Shown here in pieces: positions 1 to 11,670 of a stretch of DNA of 64,000 nt. The DNA is from Anaerolineales bacterium (GTDB lineage: Bacteria > Chloroflexota > Anaerolineae > Anaerolineales > UBA11579). The DNA lies in NCBI GenBank assembly GCA_019454165.1, contig CP075367.1, forward strand, positions 1,342,805 through 1,406,804, in the 5' to 3' direction. The notes beneath the pieces were generated by a model. That model was not told where the DNA came from, did not search any database, and was given only the letters and a program-made list of their open reading frames with translations. Every line of letters begins with the position of its first letter. The first letter of the stretch is position 1. The position numbers were made by a program, and so were the translations under genes.

Positions 1-1
1 T

Positions 2-367
2 GCCCCCGAAGCCGAGTTCTACAGCTACGAGGCCAAGTACCACGATGACCGCTCCAAGACCTACATCCCGGCGGATATTCCCGCCGAGACCAGCACTCGT
101 ATCCGCCAGCTGGCCGTGCAGGCCTACCTGGCGTGCGATCTGGCCGGCCTGGCCCGCGTAGATTTCTTCCTTGACCGTGATACCGGTGAGGTGGTGCTCA
201 ACGAAGTTAACACCTTGCCCGGCTTCACCTCCATCAGCATGTATCCCCAGTTGTGGAAGGCCAGCGGCCTGGATGGGGAAACCCTGGTGGACCGTTTGAT
301 CGAACTGGCACTGGAGCGCCGCAACGAGCGCGCCGCCACCGTGCACGAATACAGGAGGGGCGGCTAA
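2..367 (+). CDS. ddl: D-alanine--D-alanine ligase, C-terminal part
   Basis: The 3' end of a gene cut by the window edge; the reading frame is open from base 2 and encodes 121 residues. The stretch RVDFFLD, then [13 protein letters not shown], is the Mg/ATP-binding end of the ATP-grasp fold of D-Ala-D-Ala ligases, followed by the usual final helix (YPQLWKASG). The enzyme makes the D-Ala-D-Ala dipeptide for peptidoglycan in the cytoplasm. The TAA stop shares its last A with the ATG of ftsQ, so the two are translationally coupled in a division and cell-wall cluster. The N-terminal and central domains lie outside the window. Confidence 0.95.
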   Translation, partial: APEAEFYSYEAKYHDDRSKTYIPADIPAETSTRIRQLAVQAYLACDLAGLARVDFFLDRDTGEVVLNEVNTLPGFTSISMYPQLWKASGLDGETLVDRLIELALERRNERAATVHEYRRGG

Positions 368-1347
368 TGGCCACCGGTGAAAGCAGTCTGACCCGCGCAG
401 AGCAGGTACGCGCCCGCCGCCTTGACCGGCGCGAGGGCAAGCCCATCGTGAACCGCCTGGCCACCAGCGCCAGCAAGGCGGCCAACGCCGCCCGCATGCC
501 GCGCATGGTGGCCCGCAACGCCCAGACCGAGCGCCGCCTGCAAGAGCTGGCCGAGCGCAAGCTGCGCCGCCCGCGCTACATCAAGCTGGCCGAGGCTGGC
601 GCCGAGCTGCGCCTGCCGGCCCTGCCCAGCGTGCAGGTCGGCTGGCGCGTCGTCTCCGCTTCGCTGGTGGGGCTGTGCCTCTTCCTACTCTACAGCATGT
701 TCGCCTCGGATACCTTCACTGTGGCGCGGGTCGCCTTGCAGGGCGCCCAGCGTGTGGATGGCAACGCCATCAACAGCGCCCTCGGCATCAGCGGCAGCAG
801 CATCTTCGCCATCGAGCCGGATGAGCTCTACACGATCCTGCGTGACCAGTTCCCTGAGCTCGAGCGCGTCTCGGTCAGCATTGCGCTGCCCGGGCGCGTC
901 ACCGTGACCGTCAAAGAGCGCGAGCCCATCATCGTGTGGGAGCAGGCCGGTCTGACCCTCTGGCTGGATGCTGCCGGGGTGGCCTTCATGCCCCAGGGTG
1001 ACGCCGCCAGCCTGATCCGCGTCACCGCCCTGGATGCGCCGCCCGCCATGGCCAGCAACAACGTCACCAGCAGCCACCAGCTCATTCGGCCTGAGATGGT
1101 CTTCGTTATCCAGGCTCTCGATCGCATCGCCCCCGAGGATGCGCCGCTCATCTATGACCCGAAGCAAGGCTTCGGCTGGAGCGACCCTGGCGGCTGGCTG
1201 GTCTACTTCGGCCAGGACGGTCAGGACATTGACCAGCGCCTGGCCGTGTACCTGAAAATTTTGGATGAATTGCGGGCGCGCCGCATGGTACCCACCATGA
1301 TCAGCGTCGCCCAACTGCACGCCCCGTACTATAGGATGGACTACTAA
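367..1347 (+). CDS. ftsQ: cell division protein FtsQ (POTRA domain)
   Basis: A 326-residue bitopic membrane protein. Residues 1-85 are basic and cytoplasmic, about 91-112 form one membrane segment, and about 116-185 form a POTRA domain (start FTVARVALQGAQRV). A C-terminal FtsQ/DivIB beta domain follows. In the divisome FtsQ links FtsB/FtsL to the cytoplasmic ring proteins. The start at 367 overlaps the ddl stop (TAATG), and the stop overlaps the ftsA ATG in the same way. An upstream in-frame ATG at 253 lies inside ddl and is not favoured. The ~90-residue cytoplasmic tail is longer than in enterobacterial FtsQ. Assignment rests on position and domain order, since FtsQ sequences diverge strongly. 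Confidence 0.9.
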   Translation: MATGESSLTRAEQVRARRLDRREGKPIVNRLATSASKAANAARMPRMVARNAQTERRLQELAERKLRRPRYIKLAEAGAELRLPALPSVQVGWRVVSASLVGLCLFLLYSMFASDTFTVARVALQGAQRVDGNAINSALGISGSSIFAIEPDELYTILRDQFPELERVSVSIALPGRVTVTVKEREPIIVWEQAGLTLWLDAAGVAFMPQGDAASLIRVTALDAPPAMASNNVTSSHQLIRPEMVFVIQALDRIAPEDAPLIYDPKQGFGWSDPGGWLVYFGQDGQDIDQRLAVYLKILDELRARRMVPTMISVAQLHAPYYRMDY

Positions 1348-2573
1348 TGGCCGCACCAATCGTCGTTGGCATTGATATTGGCACTACCAAAATTTGCACC
1401 ATTGTTGCCCGCGTGGAGCAGGATGGCCGCGTGCGTGTGCTGGGGGTGGGGGTGGAACCCTCCCAGGGTGTGCGAAAAGGCACCGTGGTGGATATCAACG
1501 CCGCCACCCGCGCCATCGGCCACTCGATCGACAAGGCTGAGCGCAGCTCGGGGCTGGAGATCGCTTCGGCCCTGGTCAGCCTGGCCGGCGCGCATGTCAC
1601 CTCCAACAACAACATCGGCGCGGTCGGTATCGCCAACCGCGTCATCAGCCATGATGATGTCGGCCGCGCCCTCGAAGTGGCGCGCGCCGTCGCCATCCCG
1701 CACAATCGTGAGGTCATCCATGTCATCCAGCGCGGCTTTATCGTCGATGGGCAGGATGGCATTGCCATCCCGGTCGGCATGCACGGCTTCCGCCTCGAGG
1801 CCCAGGTCCACATCATCACTGCCGCCGCTTCGGTGGTGGATAACCTGCGCCAATGCGTCGCCGAGTCCAATGTCGGCGTCAGCCAGTTCGTGCTCAACCC
1901 GCTCGCTTCGGCGGAAGCCGTGTTGACCCCCACCGAGCGTGAGATGGGCGTGGTGGTCTGCGATATTGGCGGCGGCACGACCGACATGGCCATCTTCGTT
2001 GAGGGTGATGTGCAGCACACCAGTGTGCTGGGCGTGGGGGGCAACCACGTCACCTCAGACATTGCCCACGGCCTGCGCTTGCCCTTCTCGCAGGCCGAGG
2101 AGATCAAGCTGCGCTACGGCCACGCCTTGCCGGTTGAGATCGACCCGGCCGAGACCTTCGCCGTCAAAGCCGTCGGCGCGGCCGAAGCCATCGACATCAA
2201 TCGCCATGAAATGAGCCAGATCATCGAGGCTCGCATGGAGGAAGTCTTCACCCTGCTGCACGAGGAGATCGGCCGCACGGGCTACGCCGAGCTGTTGCCC
2301 GCTGGCGTCGTGCTCACCGGCGGTAGCAGCGCCATCAAGGGCCTGCCCGAGCTGGCCAGCCGTGTGCTGGGCATGCCCGTGCGCATCGGCCAGCCGGAGA
2401 AGCTCACCGGCATCGTGGATAAGCTGCAGTCGCCTGCCTACGCCACCAGCGTGGGCCTGCTCAAGTGGGCCGTGTTGATGAACGAGGTCAGTCCCAACAC
2501 CGCCTCGCAGAATGGGCACGGCCCGCAAAAGAACATTGACTGGAAAGAGATGCTGCGCCGTTTCCTGCCCTAA
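1347..2573 (+). CDS. ftsA: cell division protein FtsA
   Basis: An actin-like ATPase of 408 residues that tethers FtsZ to the membrane. The phosphate-1 motif (VGIDIGTTKICTIV, near residue 6), the phosphate-2 motif (VCDIGGGTTDMAIF, near 208) and the adenosine motif (VVLTGGSSAIKG) are all visible. The SHS2/1C insertion lies between the first two. The last 13 residues (NIDWKEMLRRFLP) are amphipathic and fit the FtsA membrane-targeting helix. The length is normal for the family. The start codon overlaps the ftsQ stop. FtsA acts with the ftsZ product encoded 92 bp downstream. Confidence 0.96.
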   Translation: MAAPIVVGIDIGTTKICTIVARVEQDGRVRVLGVGVEPSQGVRKGTVVDINAATRAIGHSIDKAERSSGLEIASALVSLAGAHVTSNNNIGAVGIANRVISHDDVGRALEVARAVAIPHNREVIHVIQRGFIVDGQDGIAIPVGMHGFRLEAQVHIITAAASVVDNLRQCVAESNVGVSQFVLNPLASAEAVLTPTEREMGVVVCDIGGGTTDMAIFVEGDVQHTSVLGVGGNHVTSDIAHGLRLPFSQAEEIKLRYGHALPVEIDPAETFAVKAVGAAEAIDINRHEMSQIIEARMEEVFTLLHEEIGRTGYAELLPAGVVLTGGSSAIKGLPELASRVLGMPVRIGQPEKLTGIVDKLQSPAYATSVGLLKWAVLMNEVSPNTASQNGHGPQKNIDWKEMLRRFLP

Positions 2574-2665
2574 ATTGCGGGCGAGAAATGAGCGAACAGT
2601 CTATATTTGAATCTTAAGTGTCGCAGCATTGCACTTAAGCATATCGCTTAGCTTGGAGGAGCTAA

Positions 2666-3787
2666 ATGGCAAACAACAATCACACTGAAGCACTGGCCCG
2701 CATCAAAGTTGTGGGCGTGGGTGGCGGCGGTTGCAACGCTGTCAACCGCATGATCGAGCAGGGCATGCCCGGCATTGAGTTCGTGGCGGTGAACACGGAC
2801 GCGCAGGCTCTGCAGTTCTCCAACGCGCCCATCAAGGTGCGCATTGGTAACAAGCTCACCAAGGGCATGGGCTCCGGCGGCGATCCGGACACCGGGCGCA
2901 AGTCCGGCGAAGAATCCGCCGAAGAGCTGTATGAGGTCCTGCGCGGCACCGACATGGTGTTCGTCACCGCCGGCATCGGCGGCGGCACTGGCACCGGCGC
3001 CGCGCCCATCGTCGCCCAGGTCGCCCGCGAGGTTGGCGCGCTGACCATCGGCGTCGTCACCAGCCCCTTTGAATTCGAAGGCAAGCGCCGCAAGCAGAAC
3101 GCCGAAGCCGGTATCGCTCGCCTGAAAGAGCATGTAGACACCCTCATCGTCATCCCAAATGACCGCCTGCTGCAACTCGTAGACAAGCGCGCCGGGCTCA
3201 ACGATGCCTTCCGCGTGGCCGATGATGTGCTGCGCCAGGGTGTCCAGGGCATCTCTGAACTTATCACCGTGCCGGGTCTCATCAACCTGGACTTTGCCGA
3301 CGTGCGCACCATCATGTCCGAGGGTGGGGCGGCTCTGATGGCTGTCGGCGAGGCCGAGGGCGAGAACCGCGCCCAGCTGGCCGCCGAAGCCGCCATCAAC
3401 AGCCAGCTGCTCGACATCACCATTGATGGCGCCCGCGGCATCCTCTTCAACATCACCGGCGGCCCCAACATGTCGCTGTTCGAGGTCAACACCGCCGCCG
3501 CCATCGTCAAGGAAACCGCCCACCCGGATGTCAATCTCATCTTCGGCGCGGTCATTGACGAGAACATGGGCGACAAGGTGCGTATCACCGTCATCGCCAC
3601 TGGCTTTGACCGCAAGGGCATGCCCCGCCGCATGCTGCGCACGCAGCCGGGCGCCCAGCCCGCGGCCCAGGGCCACGAAGGCCACATCCAGGCCGCCCCG
3701 CGCCCGCAGGAAAACGAGATGGCCGCCAACATCAACCCCAAGGATCTGGATATCCCCACCTTCCTGCGCAACCGCGTAGGCCGGTAG
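2666..3787 (+). CDS. ftsZ: cell division protein FtsZ
   Basis: The tubulin-like GTPase that forms the Z ring, 373 residues. The tubulin signature [10 protein letters not shown] and the N-terminal nucleotide loop ([14 protein letters not shown]) are intact. A short variable linker rich in Q, H and P leads to a C-terminal conserved peptide ([10 protein letters not shown]) that binds FtsA. A clear Shine-Dalgarno (GGAGG at about 2656-2660) precedes the ATG. The 92-bp gap after ftsA may carry an extra ftsZ promoter, as is common, but I cannot point to a convincing one. A strong terminator follows, so ftsZ closes the cluster. Confidence 0.98.
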   Translation: MANNNHTEALARIKVVGVGGGGCNAVNRMIEQGMPGIEFVAVNTDAQALQFSNAPIKVRIGNKLTKGMGSGGDPDTGRKSGEESAEELYEVLRGTDMVFVTAGIGGGTGTGAAPIVAQVAREVGALTIGVVTSPFEFEGKRRKQNAEAGIARLKEHVDTLIVIPNDRLLQLVDKRAGLNDAFRVADDVLRQGVQGISELITVPGLINLDFADVRTIMSEGGAALMAVGEAEGENRAQLAAEAAINSQLLDITIDGARGILFNITGGPNMSLFEVNTAAAIVKETAHPDVNLIFGAVIDENMGDKVRITVIATGFDRKGMPRRMLRTQPGAQPAAQGHEGHIQAAPRPQENEMAANINPKDLDIPTFLRNRVGR

Positions 3788-3845
3788 TTCCTATTCTCTC
3801 GTAGGTGTACCACCGGGCGTACTATCCGACCCTCCACGGAGCCCG

Positions 3846-3884
3846 AAAAAGACCACGCTGCCTCACCGGGCAGCGTGGTCTTTT
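3846..3884 (+). terminator. Rho-independent terminator after ftsZ
   Basis: A perfect 12-bp stem (GACCACGCTGCC with its complement at 3869-3880), a 6-nt loop, an A-tract before it and TTTT after it. It ends the ddl-ftsQAZ transcript. Confidence 0.9.
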
Positions 3885-3926
3885 GCTTTTCGGCTCCAGG
3901 CTGAATTACAATCGGCCGGGGCTCCT

Positions 3927-5552
3927 ATGAATAAATTGCTTAGCAAGTTTTCCCCCTCTCGCTGGCTGCTAATGATCCTCGCAGCCGCTTTTGTTTTACG
4001 TGTGGCCGGTATCTTGTGGGGCATCTCGTTTGCACCGCCCGTTGCGCAGCAAATGCACCCAGATGAACCCAAAATATTCTATGCAGCCATGCTCTTCCCT
4101 GAGGATGTGTACTCGCGCACAGACCTGCGCTACCCAACCGGCCTGCACTACTTGGCCGGGCTGCTGTCGTTGCCTGCCAAAAGTGCATACCAGCTGGATC
4201 TGCTTTCTGGTGTGGCGTATACCCAGATCGTGTTCTTGCTCGCCCGCAGCCTTTCAATCTTGTCCGGCGTCGGCGCAGTCTACCTGTCCTACTCTATCGC
4301 CCGGCGCTTGGATGGGGAAAGAGCTGGGCTGCTGGCGGCCAGCTTTCTCACCGTATCTTTGTATCATGTGCGTCACTCGGCGCTGGCCACCACAGATGTT
4401 GTCAATTCTTTCTTCATGGCCCTGGTAGTTTGGCTTCTGCTCAGCCGCCCGTCTTGGGGTGCGGGCCGTGATCAGCGGCCGCACTGGGGCAACCTTGCCG
4501 CCCTTGGTGCGGCACTCGGTCTCGCCATAGGGACAAAGTACAGCGCCGCCGTGATGGCCGCGCCGGTTGTGCTGGTCTATGCGCGACAGGCTTGGTCAGC
4601 GCGCAGTCGGCTGGGGCAGTACGCTCTGCAATTGTTTGCCGTCGCGCTGGTGATGCTGCTGGTCTTCACTCTCAGCACGCCCGGCGCGCTGCTGAGGCCA
4701 GCCAGCTTGCTCGAATCGCTCCTCTACGAATCCGGCCGGGTAGACGCTGGCCGGGCTGGACTGCAGATCGACAAACTGCTCGACATGTTCACCAGTCAGC
4801 TTAACGATGTGCTTGGCTGGCCGCTTACGCTGCTAGTGGTTATCGGGGCACTGGGTTTGCTCTGGCCGCAGAACGTGCGCAAGTATTGGCCCGTATGGCT
4901 GCCAGTGTTGGCCTATCTGCTGTTCTTCGGCTCCTCCATGCTGCTACGCTACTACATTTCCATTCTGCCGCTGCTGGCCGTACTGGCCGCCTATCTGCCC
5001 GCCCGCGGTCTCGCCCGCGGCTCGACCATCCGCCCGCTGGTGGCCATGCTGCTGGCTGTCGCGTTGCTATCCAGTCTGTCATACACGCTGCGTGGGCTGC
5101 GTATTGTGCTCGCGGATACGCGTACTGCCGCTGCGTACTACTTCTACGAACATGTGCCGCCTGGCGCAACTGTAGGCGGGCCGCTCTTTGGCAATCTGCC
5201 ACGCAGCCAGTGGACTCTGCCGCATGTGGATGACACCCGCTATTCCGTCATCTCGAACCTGGAAGCGCCAGAGTACATCATTCTCAGCAGCATTCACTAT
5301 GATAGGATTCAGGCACTTTTAGCAACCCAGGGCGTGCGCCCGGAATACGTGGTCAGCGACGATCTGGCCCGAGAGCACAAGCTTATCCCCACGCCCAGCC
5401 CGGAAGTACTGCGACTACACGACCAATTGCTCAATGGGGCAGAGGGTAGCCAATACACCTTGCTTGAGTGGTTCAAGCCGGTGGACAACGTGCCCATCGA
5501 ATTTCCCCCGCCAGTCATCCGCATTTACCAGCGTGATGCGGAGCAACCATGA
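3927..5552 (+). CDS. multi-pass membrane glycosyltransferase-like protein (PMT/GT39-like)
   Basis: A 541-residue protein with roughly ten hydrophobic membrane segments spread over the first 390 residues and a soluble C-terminal part. The first extracytoplasmic loop carries an acidic motif (MHPDEP, about residue 45) placed like the catalytic acidic residue of GT-C enzymes of the PMT/ArnT type. These transfer sugars from polyprenyl-phosphate carriers outside the membrane. I infer such a role; the substrate is unknown. The downstream gene overlaps by 4 bp (ATGA), so the two form an operon. A TACAAT hexamer about 17 bp before the ATG may be its -10 box. Confidence 0.65.
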   Translation: MNKLLSKFSPSRWLLMILAAAFVLRVAGILWGISFAPPVAQQMHPDEPKIFYAAMLFPEDVYSRTDLRYPTGLHYLAGLLSLPAKSAYQLDLLSGVAYTQIVFLLARSLSILSGVGAVYLSYSIARRLDGERAGLLAASFLTVSLYHVRHSALATTDVVNSFFMALVVWLLLSRPSWGAGRDQRPHWGNLAALGAALGLAIGTKYSAAVMAAPVVLVYARQAWSARSRLGQYALQLFAVALVMLLVFTLSTPGALLRPASLLESLLYESGRVDAGRAGLQIDKLLDMFTSQLNDVLGWPLTLLVVIGALGLLWPQNVRKYWPVWLPVLAYLLFFGSSMLLRYYISILPLLAVLAAYLPARGLARGSTIRPLVAMLLAVALLSSLSYTLRGLRIVLADTRTAAAYYFYEHVPPGATVGGPLFGNLPRSQWTLPHVDDTRYSVISNLEAPEYIILSSIHYDRIQALLATQGVRPEYVVSDDLAREHKLIPTPSPEVLRLHDQLLNGAEGSQYTLLEWFKPVDNVPIEFPPPVIRIYQRDAEQP

Positions 5553-6067
5553 ACACACCCAAGTTTATCGGTCTAGCAGGGTGGCTGTTATCGGTGAGTG
5601 TGCTAGGGGTGCTACTTTTGCTCTATCTGCTTAGCTTTCCTAGCGACGGTAAGAACTCCATTGTGCTTGGCTTCTCGATCCAGCGCCTTTTACTCGCATC
5701 GGGCACCACAATTGGCAGCTTGTTGTTCGCTTGGTTGGGGAAACAACCCCAGCGGCTGGTTACCTTGGCGAGTAGCCGCGTCGTGTTTACTGGGCTGTTT
5801 ATTGGCTGCAGTCTGCTAGCTTTGCTTGGCTGCCTATACTTTTTATTACCAGGCTTGCAGAGGGCTGGGCCTTATCTGGGCTACGCCTATCTATACCTAC
5901 GCTTTACCCCTGTAATCCTATGGGTTGGCCACGCTGGCTTTGTGGGTGTAGTGAGCTTGGTCGCGCTGCATCGCAACCAGCCTGATCGTTTGAGCAAAAT
6001 TGCTACTGCAACCGTTTTAGCGCTTGGCCTAGTGGCCTATGTGCTGTTGATTCTACTGGCCGCCTAG
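5549..6067 (+). CDS. small integral membrane protein, unknown function
   Basis: A 172-residue protein with about five hydrophobic segments and short loops. I recognise no family. Its ATG overlaps the TGA of the preceding glycosyltransferase-like gene, so it is co-translated and may help or accompany that enzyme. Its base composition is more AT-rich than the neighbours upstream. The C-terminus is hydrophobic to the last residue. Confidence 0.65.
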   Translation: MNTPKFIGLAGWLLSVSVLGVLLLLYLLSFPSDGKNSIVLGFSIQRLLLASGTTIGSLLFAWLGKQPQRLVTLASSRVVFTGLFIGCSLLALLGCLYFLLPGLQRAGPYLGYAYLYLRFTPVILWVGHAGFVGVVSLVALHRNQPDRLSKIATATVLALGLVAYVLLILLAA

Positions 6068-6142
6068 CAAAGCTCAATTTCTACGCGCGCTATGCGCGCG
6101 TCTTAAAGTTTTTGCAAAACGCAAATTTCGTGCCAAAAATGC

Positions 6143-6171
6143 TTGCGTGCCTAAAACCTGCATGCTAGAAT
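6143..6171 (+). promoter_or_regulatory. promoter for nrdR-nrdJ
   Basis: TTGCGT (6143-6148), a 17-bp spacer and TAGAAT (6166-6171) fit a sigma-70-type promoter. Transcription would start near 6178 and give a leader of about 105 nt that begins with the two NrdR-box-like sites. Confidence 0.5.
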
Positions 6172-6183
6172 GGCGAACTTTTC

Positions 6184-6229
6184 CCCCGAAATATAGCGGT
6201 ACTTTTGTACTGCTCGCCATATATGGGGG
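6184..6229 (+). promoter_or_regulatory. two NrdR-box-like operators
   Basis: Two 16-bp sites, 6184-6199 (core CGAAATATAG) and 6214-6229 (core CCATATATGG), resemble the NrdR box consensus acaCwAtATaTwGtgt. They start 30 bp apart, close to the 31-32 bp phasing known for paired NrdR boxes. They lie just downstream of the predicted promoter, where NrdR binding would block transcription. Confidence 0.5.
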
Positions 6230-6283
6230 CAATTTGAGCAGTTCGGCAGTAGTCAACAGTAGAGAGGCAAAGAGACCCGCATT

Positions 6284-6745
6284 ATGTTGTGCCCGCATTG
6301 CAAAGACGCCAACCAGGAAGGCAGCAAGGTGATCGACACCACCCATGATGCGCGGGGTGGTATTCGCCGCCGGCGTGAATGCAAGAACTGCGGCAAGCGC
6401 TACAGCACCTATGAGCGCCCCATTCTGGCCGCTCCGCTCATCATCAAGAGCGACGGCGGGCGTGAGGAGTTTGACCGCGAGAAGCTGATGCGCAGCGTGC
6501 AGCTTGCCTGCGTCAAGCTGCCCGTTGCCGCCGCCGAGATCGACCGCCTGGTCGGCGAGATCGAGACCAAGCTCATGCAGATGGAGAAGTCCGAAGTCTC
6601 GTCCCGCGTCGTCGGCGACATGGTCCTCGCCGGCTTGAAAGACCTCAGCGAAATTGCCTACATCCGTTTCGCCCTCGTGTACCTCGGCCTGAATGACCTG
6701 CAGGCCATCCGCAAAGAAGTAGACAGCCTGATCGCAGCAAGTTGA
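6284..6745 (+). CDS. nrdR: transcriptional repressor NrdR
   Basis: NrdR senses ATP/dATP and represses ribonucleotide reductase genes. The 153-residue protein has the N-terminal zinc ribbon (C3, C6, C33, C36; motifs MLCPHC and CKNCGKRYSTYER), which binds DNA, and then an ATP-cone (about 48-138). The length is typical. It lies 66 bp upstream of the class II reductase on the same strand, the usual pairing, and behind paired NrdR-box-like sites, so autoregulation of the nrdR-nrdJ unit is likely. An upstream in-frame extension is not needed, since the zinc ribbon starts at residue 3. Confidence 0.97.
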   Translation: MLCPHCKDANQEGSKVIDTTHDARGGIRRRRECKNCGKRYSTYERPILAAPLIIKSDGGREEFDREKLMRSVQLACVKLPVAAAEIDRLVGEIETKLMQMEKSEVSSRVVGDMVLAGLKDLSEIAYIRFALVYLGLNDLQAIRKEVDSLIAAS

Positions 6746-6811
6746 CGCAGCACCACCCGCTCCCAGCCGGGGGCGGAGTGTCGCTGCGTCCCCCGCACTA
6801 TGGAGGAAGCG

Positions 6812-9411
<2,600 letters not shown>

Positions 9412-9418
<7 letters not shown>

Positions 9419-10065
9419 AAGAAGTAAATCTTCTAAGCGTAGAAGCATATATAGATTTCCTGCTTGAAGCACAAAGCAGGAATGCTCTTAATGTTCCTGG
9501 CTACTCAAAGCGAAGTGATCAGGAATATGAAGAGAGCAAGAATAAGATTGAGTATTGGCAATATGCTCTATACGCGGATATGCATTACTTTATTGCGCGA
9601 GTTTTGTGGGTTAGCAAGATTGAGCATTACGCAAAGTTTTGTGCCTACCAAGCTATTGAGAATTACCTCAAAGCTTTTATCAAACTAAAAGGTGGTTCCT
9701 TCAAAGATACTCATGATCTCTATCAGCTAAGACGTATGTGTCAAGAACTGGATTCAAGCAACACATTTTTCCATGGCACCAAGATGACACTGTGTATAGA
9801 TATGTATCGCCCATTCTATGAAATTACGCGCTATCCAATAGGCAGAAAGTATCCGGGTGAGTCCTACTCTTGGAATACGTACGATATCTTTGTCTTAGAC
9901 TATTTTGTTTTTAAGATACGAGAGTTTTTTCCAAAAAGCGAAACAAACAACTCCGATCTTTTACAAGGTGGGCATTTCTGGCTGCAGCAACATCTTGACA
10001 GCGGTTTGAGTTTGAATGATCGTTTCAAGCATGAAAATATAAATGTGACTAAGCCATCTGCTTAG
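9412..10065 (+). CDS. HEPN-domain-like protein, AT-rich and probably acquired
   Basis: A 217-residue protein starting at GTG 9412, overlapping the nrdJ stop. The central region ([17 protein letters not shown], then KDTHDLYQL) resembles HEPN domains, helical modules often found in toxin-antitoxin and defence proteins. The RNase-type motif Arg-X4-6-His appears as Lys...His, so activity is uncertain. Codon use and composition are clearly AT-rich against GC-rich neighbours, which suggests recent transfer. I see no nucleotidyltransferase (MNT) antitoxin partner beside it. The start is uncertain because no Shine-Dalgarno is evident. Confidence 0.6.
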
Positions 10066-10188
10066 GGCCAGTTATCTTGCGCTACGCTTGGGATGCATAC
10101 TCACCTCAATTCTCGTGCATCCTGAGCCAGCCTAAGTGCCCGCTCTGCGGGCACTTAGCCGCCCGCGAAGGATCCTCGCTGCCATTGG
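10066..10188. repeat. palindromic intergenic repeat (REP-like family A)
   Basis: Holds copies of the short element GTGCATCCTGAG...GAAGGATCCTCG, plus an 11-bp perfect stem (TAAGTGCCCGC, 10134-10158) with a short loop. Similar elements recur near 10.5, 29.3, 38.3, 50.0 and 53.0 kb. Confidence 0.7.
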
Positions 10189-10485
10189 CTAGCCCAACCG
10201 CCAATCTTCGCTCAAATCTCTGAACGTCGGGTTCATCGTCCTAATCAGCTCCAGCTTCCTGCTCCTGCGCCAGCCCTTGATCATGCGTTCTGCCCTTAAC
10301 GCATCTACGGGATGCTCAAATGCCTCCACGAACAACAGTCGGCTCACGCTATAGCGCTTCGTGAAACCCTCCACTTGCTTCTGGCGATGCTGCTCTAAAC
10401 GGCCAACTAAGTCAGACGTCATGCCTGTATAAAGCACACCGGTCGTGTTGCCCAGGATATATACATACGTTGCCTTCTTGCTCAT
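10189..10485 (-). CDS. GIY-YIG nuclease domain protein (UPF0213/YhbQ type)
   Basis: A 98-residue single-domain protein. The motif VYILGNTTGVLYTGMTSDL is the N-terminal GIY-YIG core, here with YIL and YTG. It is followed by the conserved Arg (GRLEQHR) and by Glu in the helix after RLLFVEAFEH. Stand-alone proteins of this size are common in bacteria and their substrate is poorly known. It sits between two palindromic repeats on the strand opposite the upstream genes, so it is probably expressed alone. Confidence 0.85.
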   Translation of the reverse strand: MSKKATYVYILGNTTGVLYTGMTSDLVGRLEQHRQKQVEGFTKRYSVSRLLFVEAFEHPVDALRAERMIKGWRRSRKLELIRTMNPTFRDLSEDWRLG

Positions 10486-10514
10486 TACAAAATCCCACCC
10501 TTACATCTTACTAA

Positions 10515-10600
10515 CTCTATAAGGATCCCTCGCTGCGCTCGGGATGCACATGCAACACAACTTTCGTGCATCCTGAGCGTAGCGAAGGATCCTCGTTTCC
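10515..10600. repeat. palindromic intergenic repeat (REP-like family A)
   Basis: An inverted pair: AAGGATCCCTCGCTGCGCTC at the left and GTGCATCCTGAGCGTAGCGA followed by AGGATCCTCG at the right. It can fold into a long imperfect hairpin. It lies between the ends of two minus-strand genes' regions. Confidence 0.75.
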
Positions 10601-10661
10601 CTTGCTAACTCAGTAGCCAATCTTCGCTCAACCGCCCAGCAATTGTTGGTCTACGCCCACC

Positions 10662-11660
10662 TCAACTCCGCCCATACCAATTCAAGACCCGCAACGCCCG
10701 CAGCGTATTCCAATAGCCGTCCGTCCCGCTCGCGCCCTCCATCTCAATCGCCACCGGGTCGTCGTGCACGTTCTCGCGCGGCCAGCGCCCGTTTTCGCTC
10801 TGCTTCTTCATCACCAGCTCGATAGCCTCAGCAACCCGCGCATCCGGGGCAACACCCGCATTGCACATATAGTCCAGCCCGCGTAGCACATCATAGTGCT
10901 TTGAGGTCGGGTAGGAGAACTGCGTCCACGCCGGCGCCTCTTCCGTCATCCGGTCGAGCGCCGGTATCTCGCCGGTCGAGAGCGAGCGCAGCATGCCGCG
11001 CTCCAGGAAGTACTCCTCGCCCCGCTGCCGGGCCGCCGTCACCGCCGGCGAGCCGCCGGTCGCCTTCTCATACTCCAGCAGCCCTTCCAGCACGCAGATC
11101 GTAGAGTGAAACGAGCCGCGTGCCGAATCCTCCTCGCAGTTCCAGCCGCCATCCGCCTTCTGCTCACTCAGCAGCCGCTCCACCACTGGCTTCATGTCCT
11201 CGCCAAAGTACGCGCCGGCCTTCACAACCCGGCCGTTCATGCACGCTTCCACCTCGCCGTCAAAGAACGGCTTATGCCACCAGTGGATGTCCATATCTTT
11301 TGGTAGTTCGTCCTCGGTGATGTTCATCAGCCATTTCACGTTGGCGCGCACGCGGCCGATCGCATTGCGGGCTTGCTCGCTTTTCGGGTCCAGCCCCATG
11401 TCGCACAACAGTTGCAGTGTGCGCAGGGTAGGGTATTCAGGGATGCGCGCTTCTCCCGGCCAGGTGCCATCTTCAGCCTGGGCCGCCAGGATCGCAGCTC
11501 CCCAGCCCTCGCTGGCCACCTTGGCCCGCTCGGCCGCGATCACCGCGTCAGGCTCTCCCGTCAGGTCACGCATGACTTGCCAGCGGATGGCTGGGTCAGA
11601 CTCCAGCAGCCAGTCTATGACCGCCTTGGTTGGCTCGGGGATATCTAGTTTCGGATCCAT
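10662..11660 (-). CDS. terpene cyclase/prenyltransferase-like alpha/alpha-toroid protein, function unknown
   Basis: A 332-residue soluble protein whose repeats (DGTWPGE, DGGWNCEED, NGRWPREN) resemble the QW motifs of squalene cyclase and prenyltransferase toroid folds. The DXDD motif of class II terpene cyclases is not apparent, so I do not assign that activity. No signal peptide or membrane segment is seen. GGAGG precedes ATG 11660 at good spacing. The reverse-strand start abuts a degenerate tRNA-Met fragment. Proteins of this kind are usually annotated only as hypothetical or squalene-cyclase-like. Confidence 0.7.
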   Translation of the reverse strand: MDPKLDIPEPTKAVIDWLLESDPAIRWQVMRDLTGEPDAVIAAERAKVASEGWGAAILAAQAEDGTWPGEARIPEYPTLRTLQLLCDMGLDPKSEQARNAIGRVRANVKWLMNITEDELPKDMDIHWWHKPFFDGEVEACMNGRVVKAGAYFGEDMKPVVERLLSEQKADGGWNCEEDSARGSFHSTICVLEGLLEYEKATGGSPAVTAARQRGEEYFLERGMLRSLSTGEIPALDRMTEEAPAWTQFSYPTSKHYDVLRGLDYMCNAGVAPDARVAEAIELVMKKQSENGRWPRENVHDDPVAIEMEGASGTDGYWNTLRALRVLNWYGRS

Positions 11661-11670
11661 ATTCGCCTCC

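Noticed and set aside
6068..6283. Cobalamin riboswitch upstream of the B12-dependent reductase
   Set aside because: I looked for a B12-box-like segment and a large structured leader; the 200-nt region has none and instead shows a promoter with NrdR-box-like sites.
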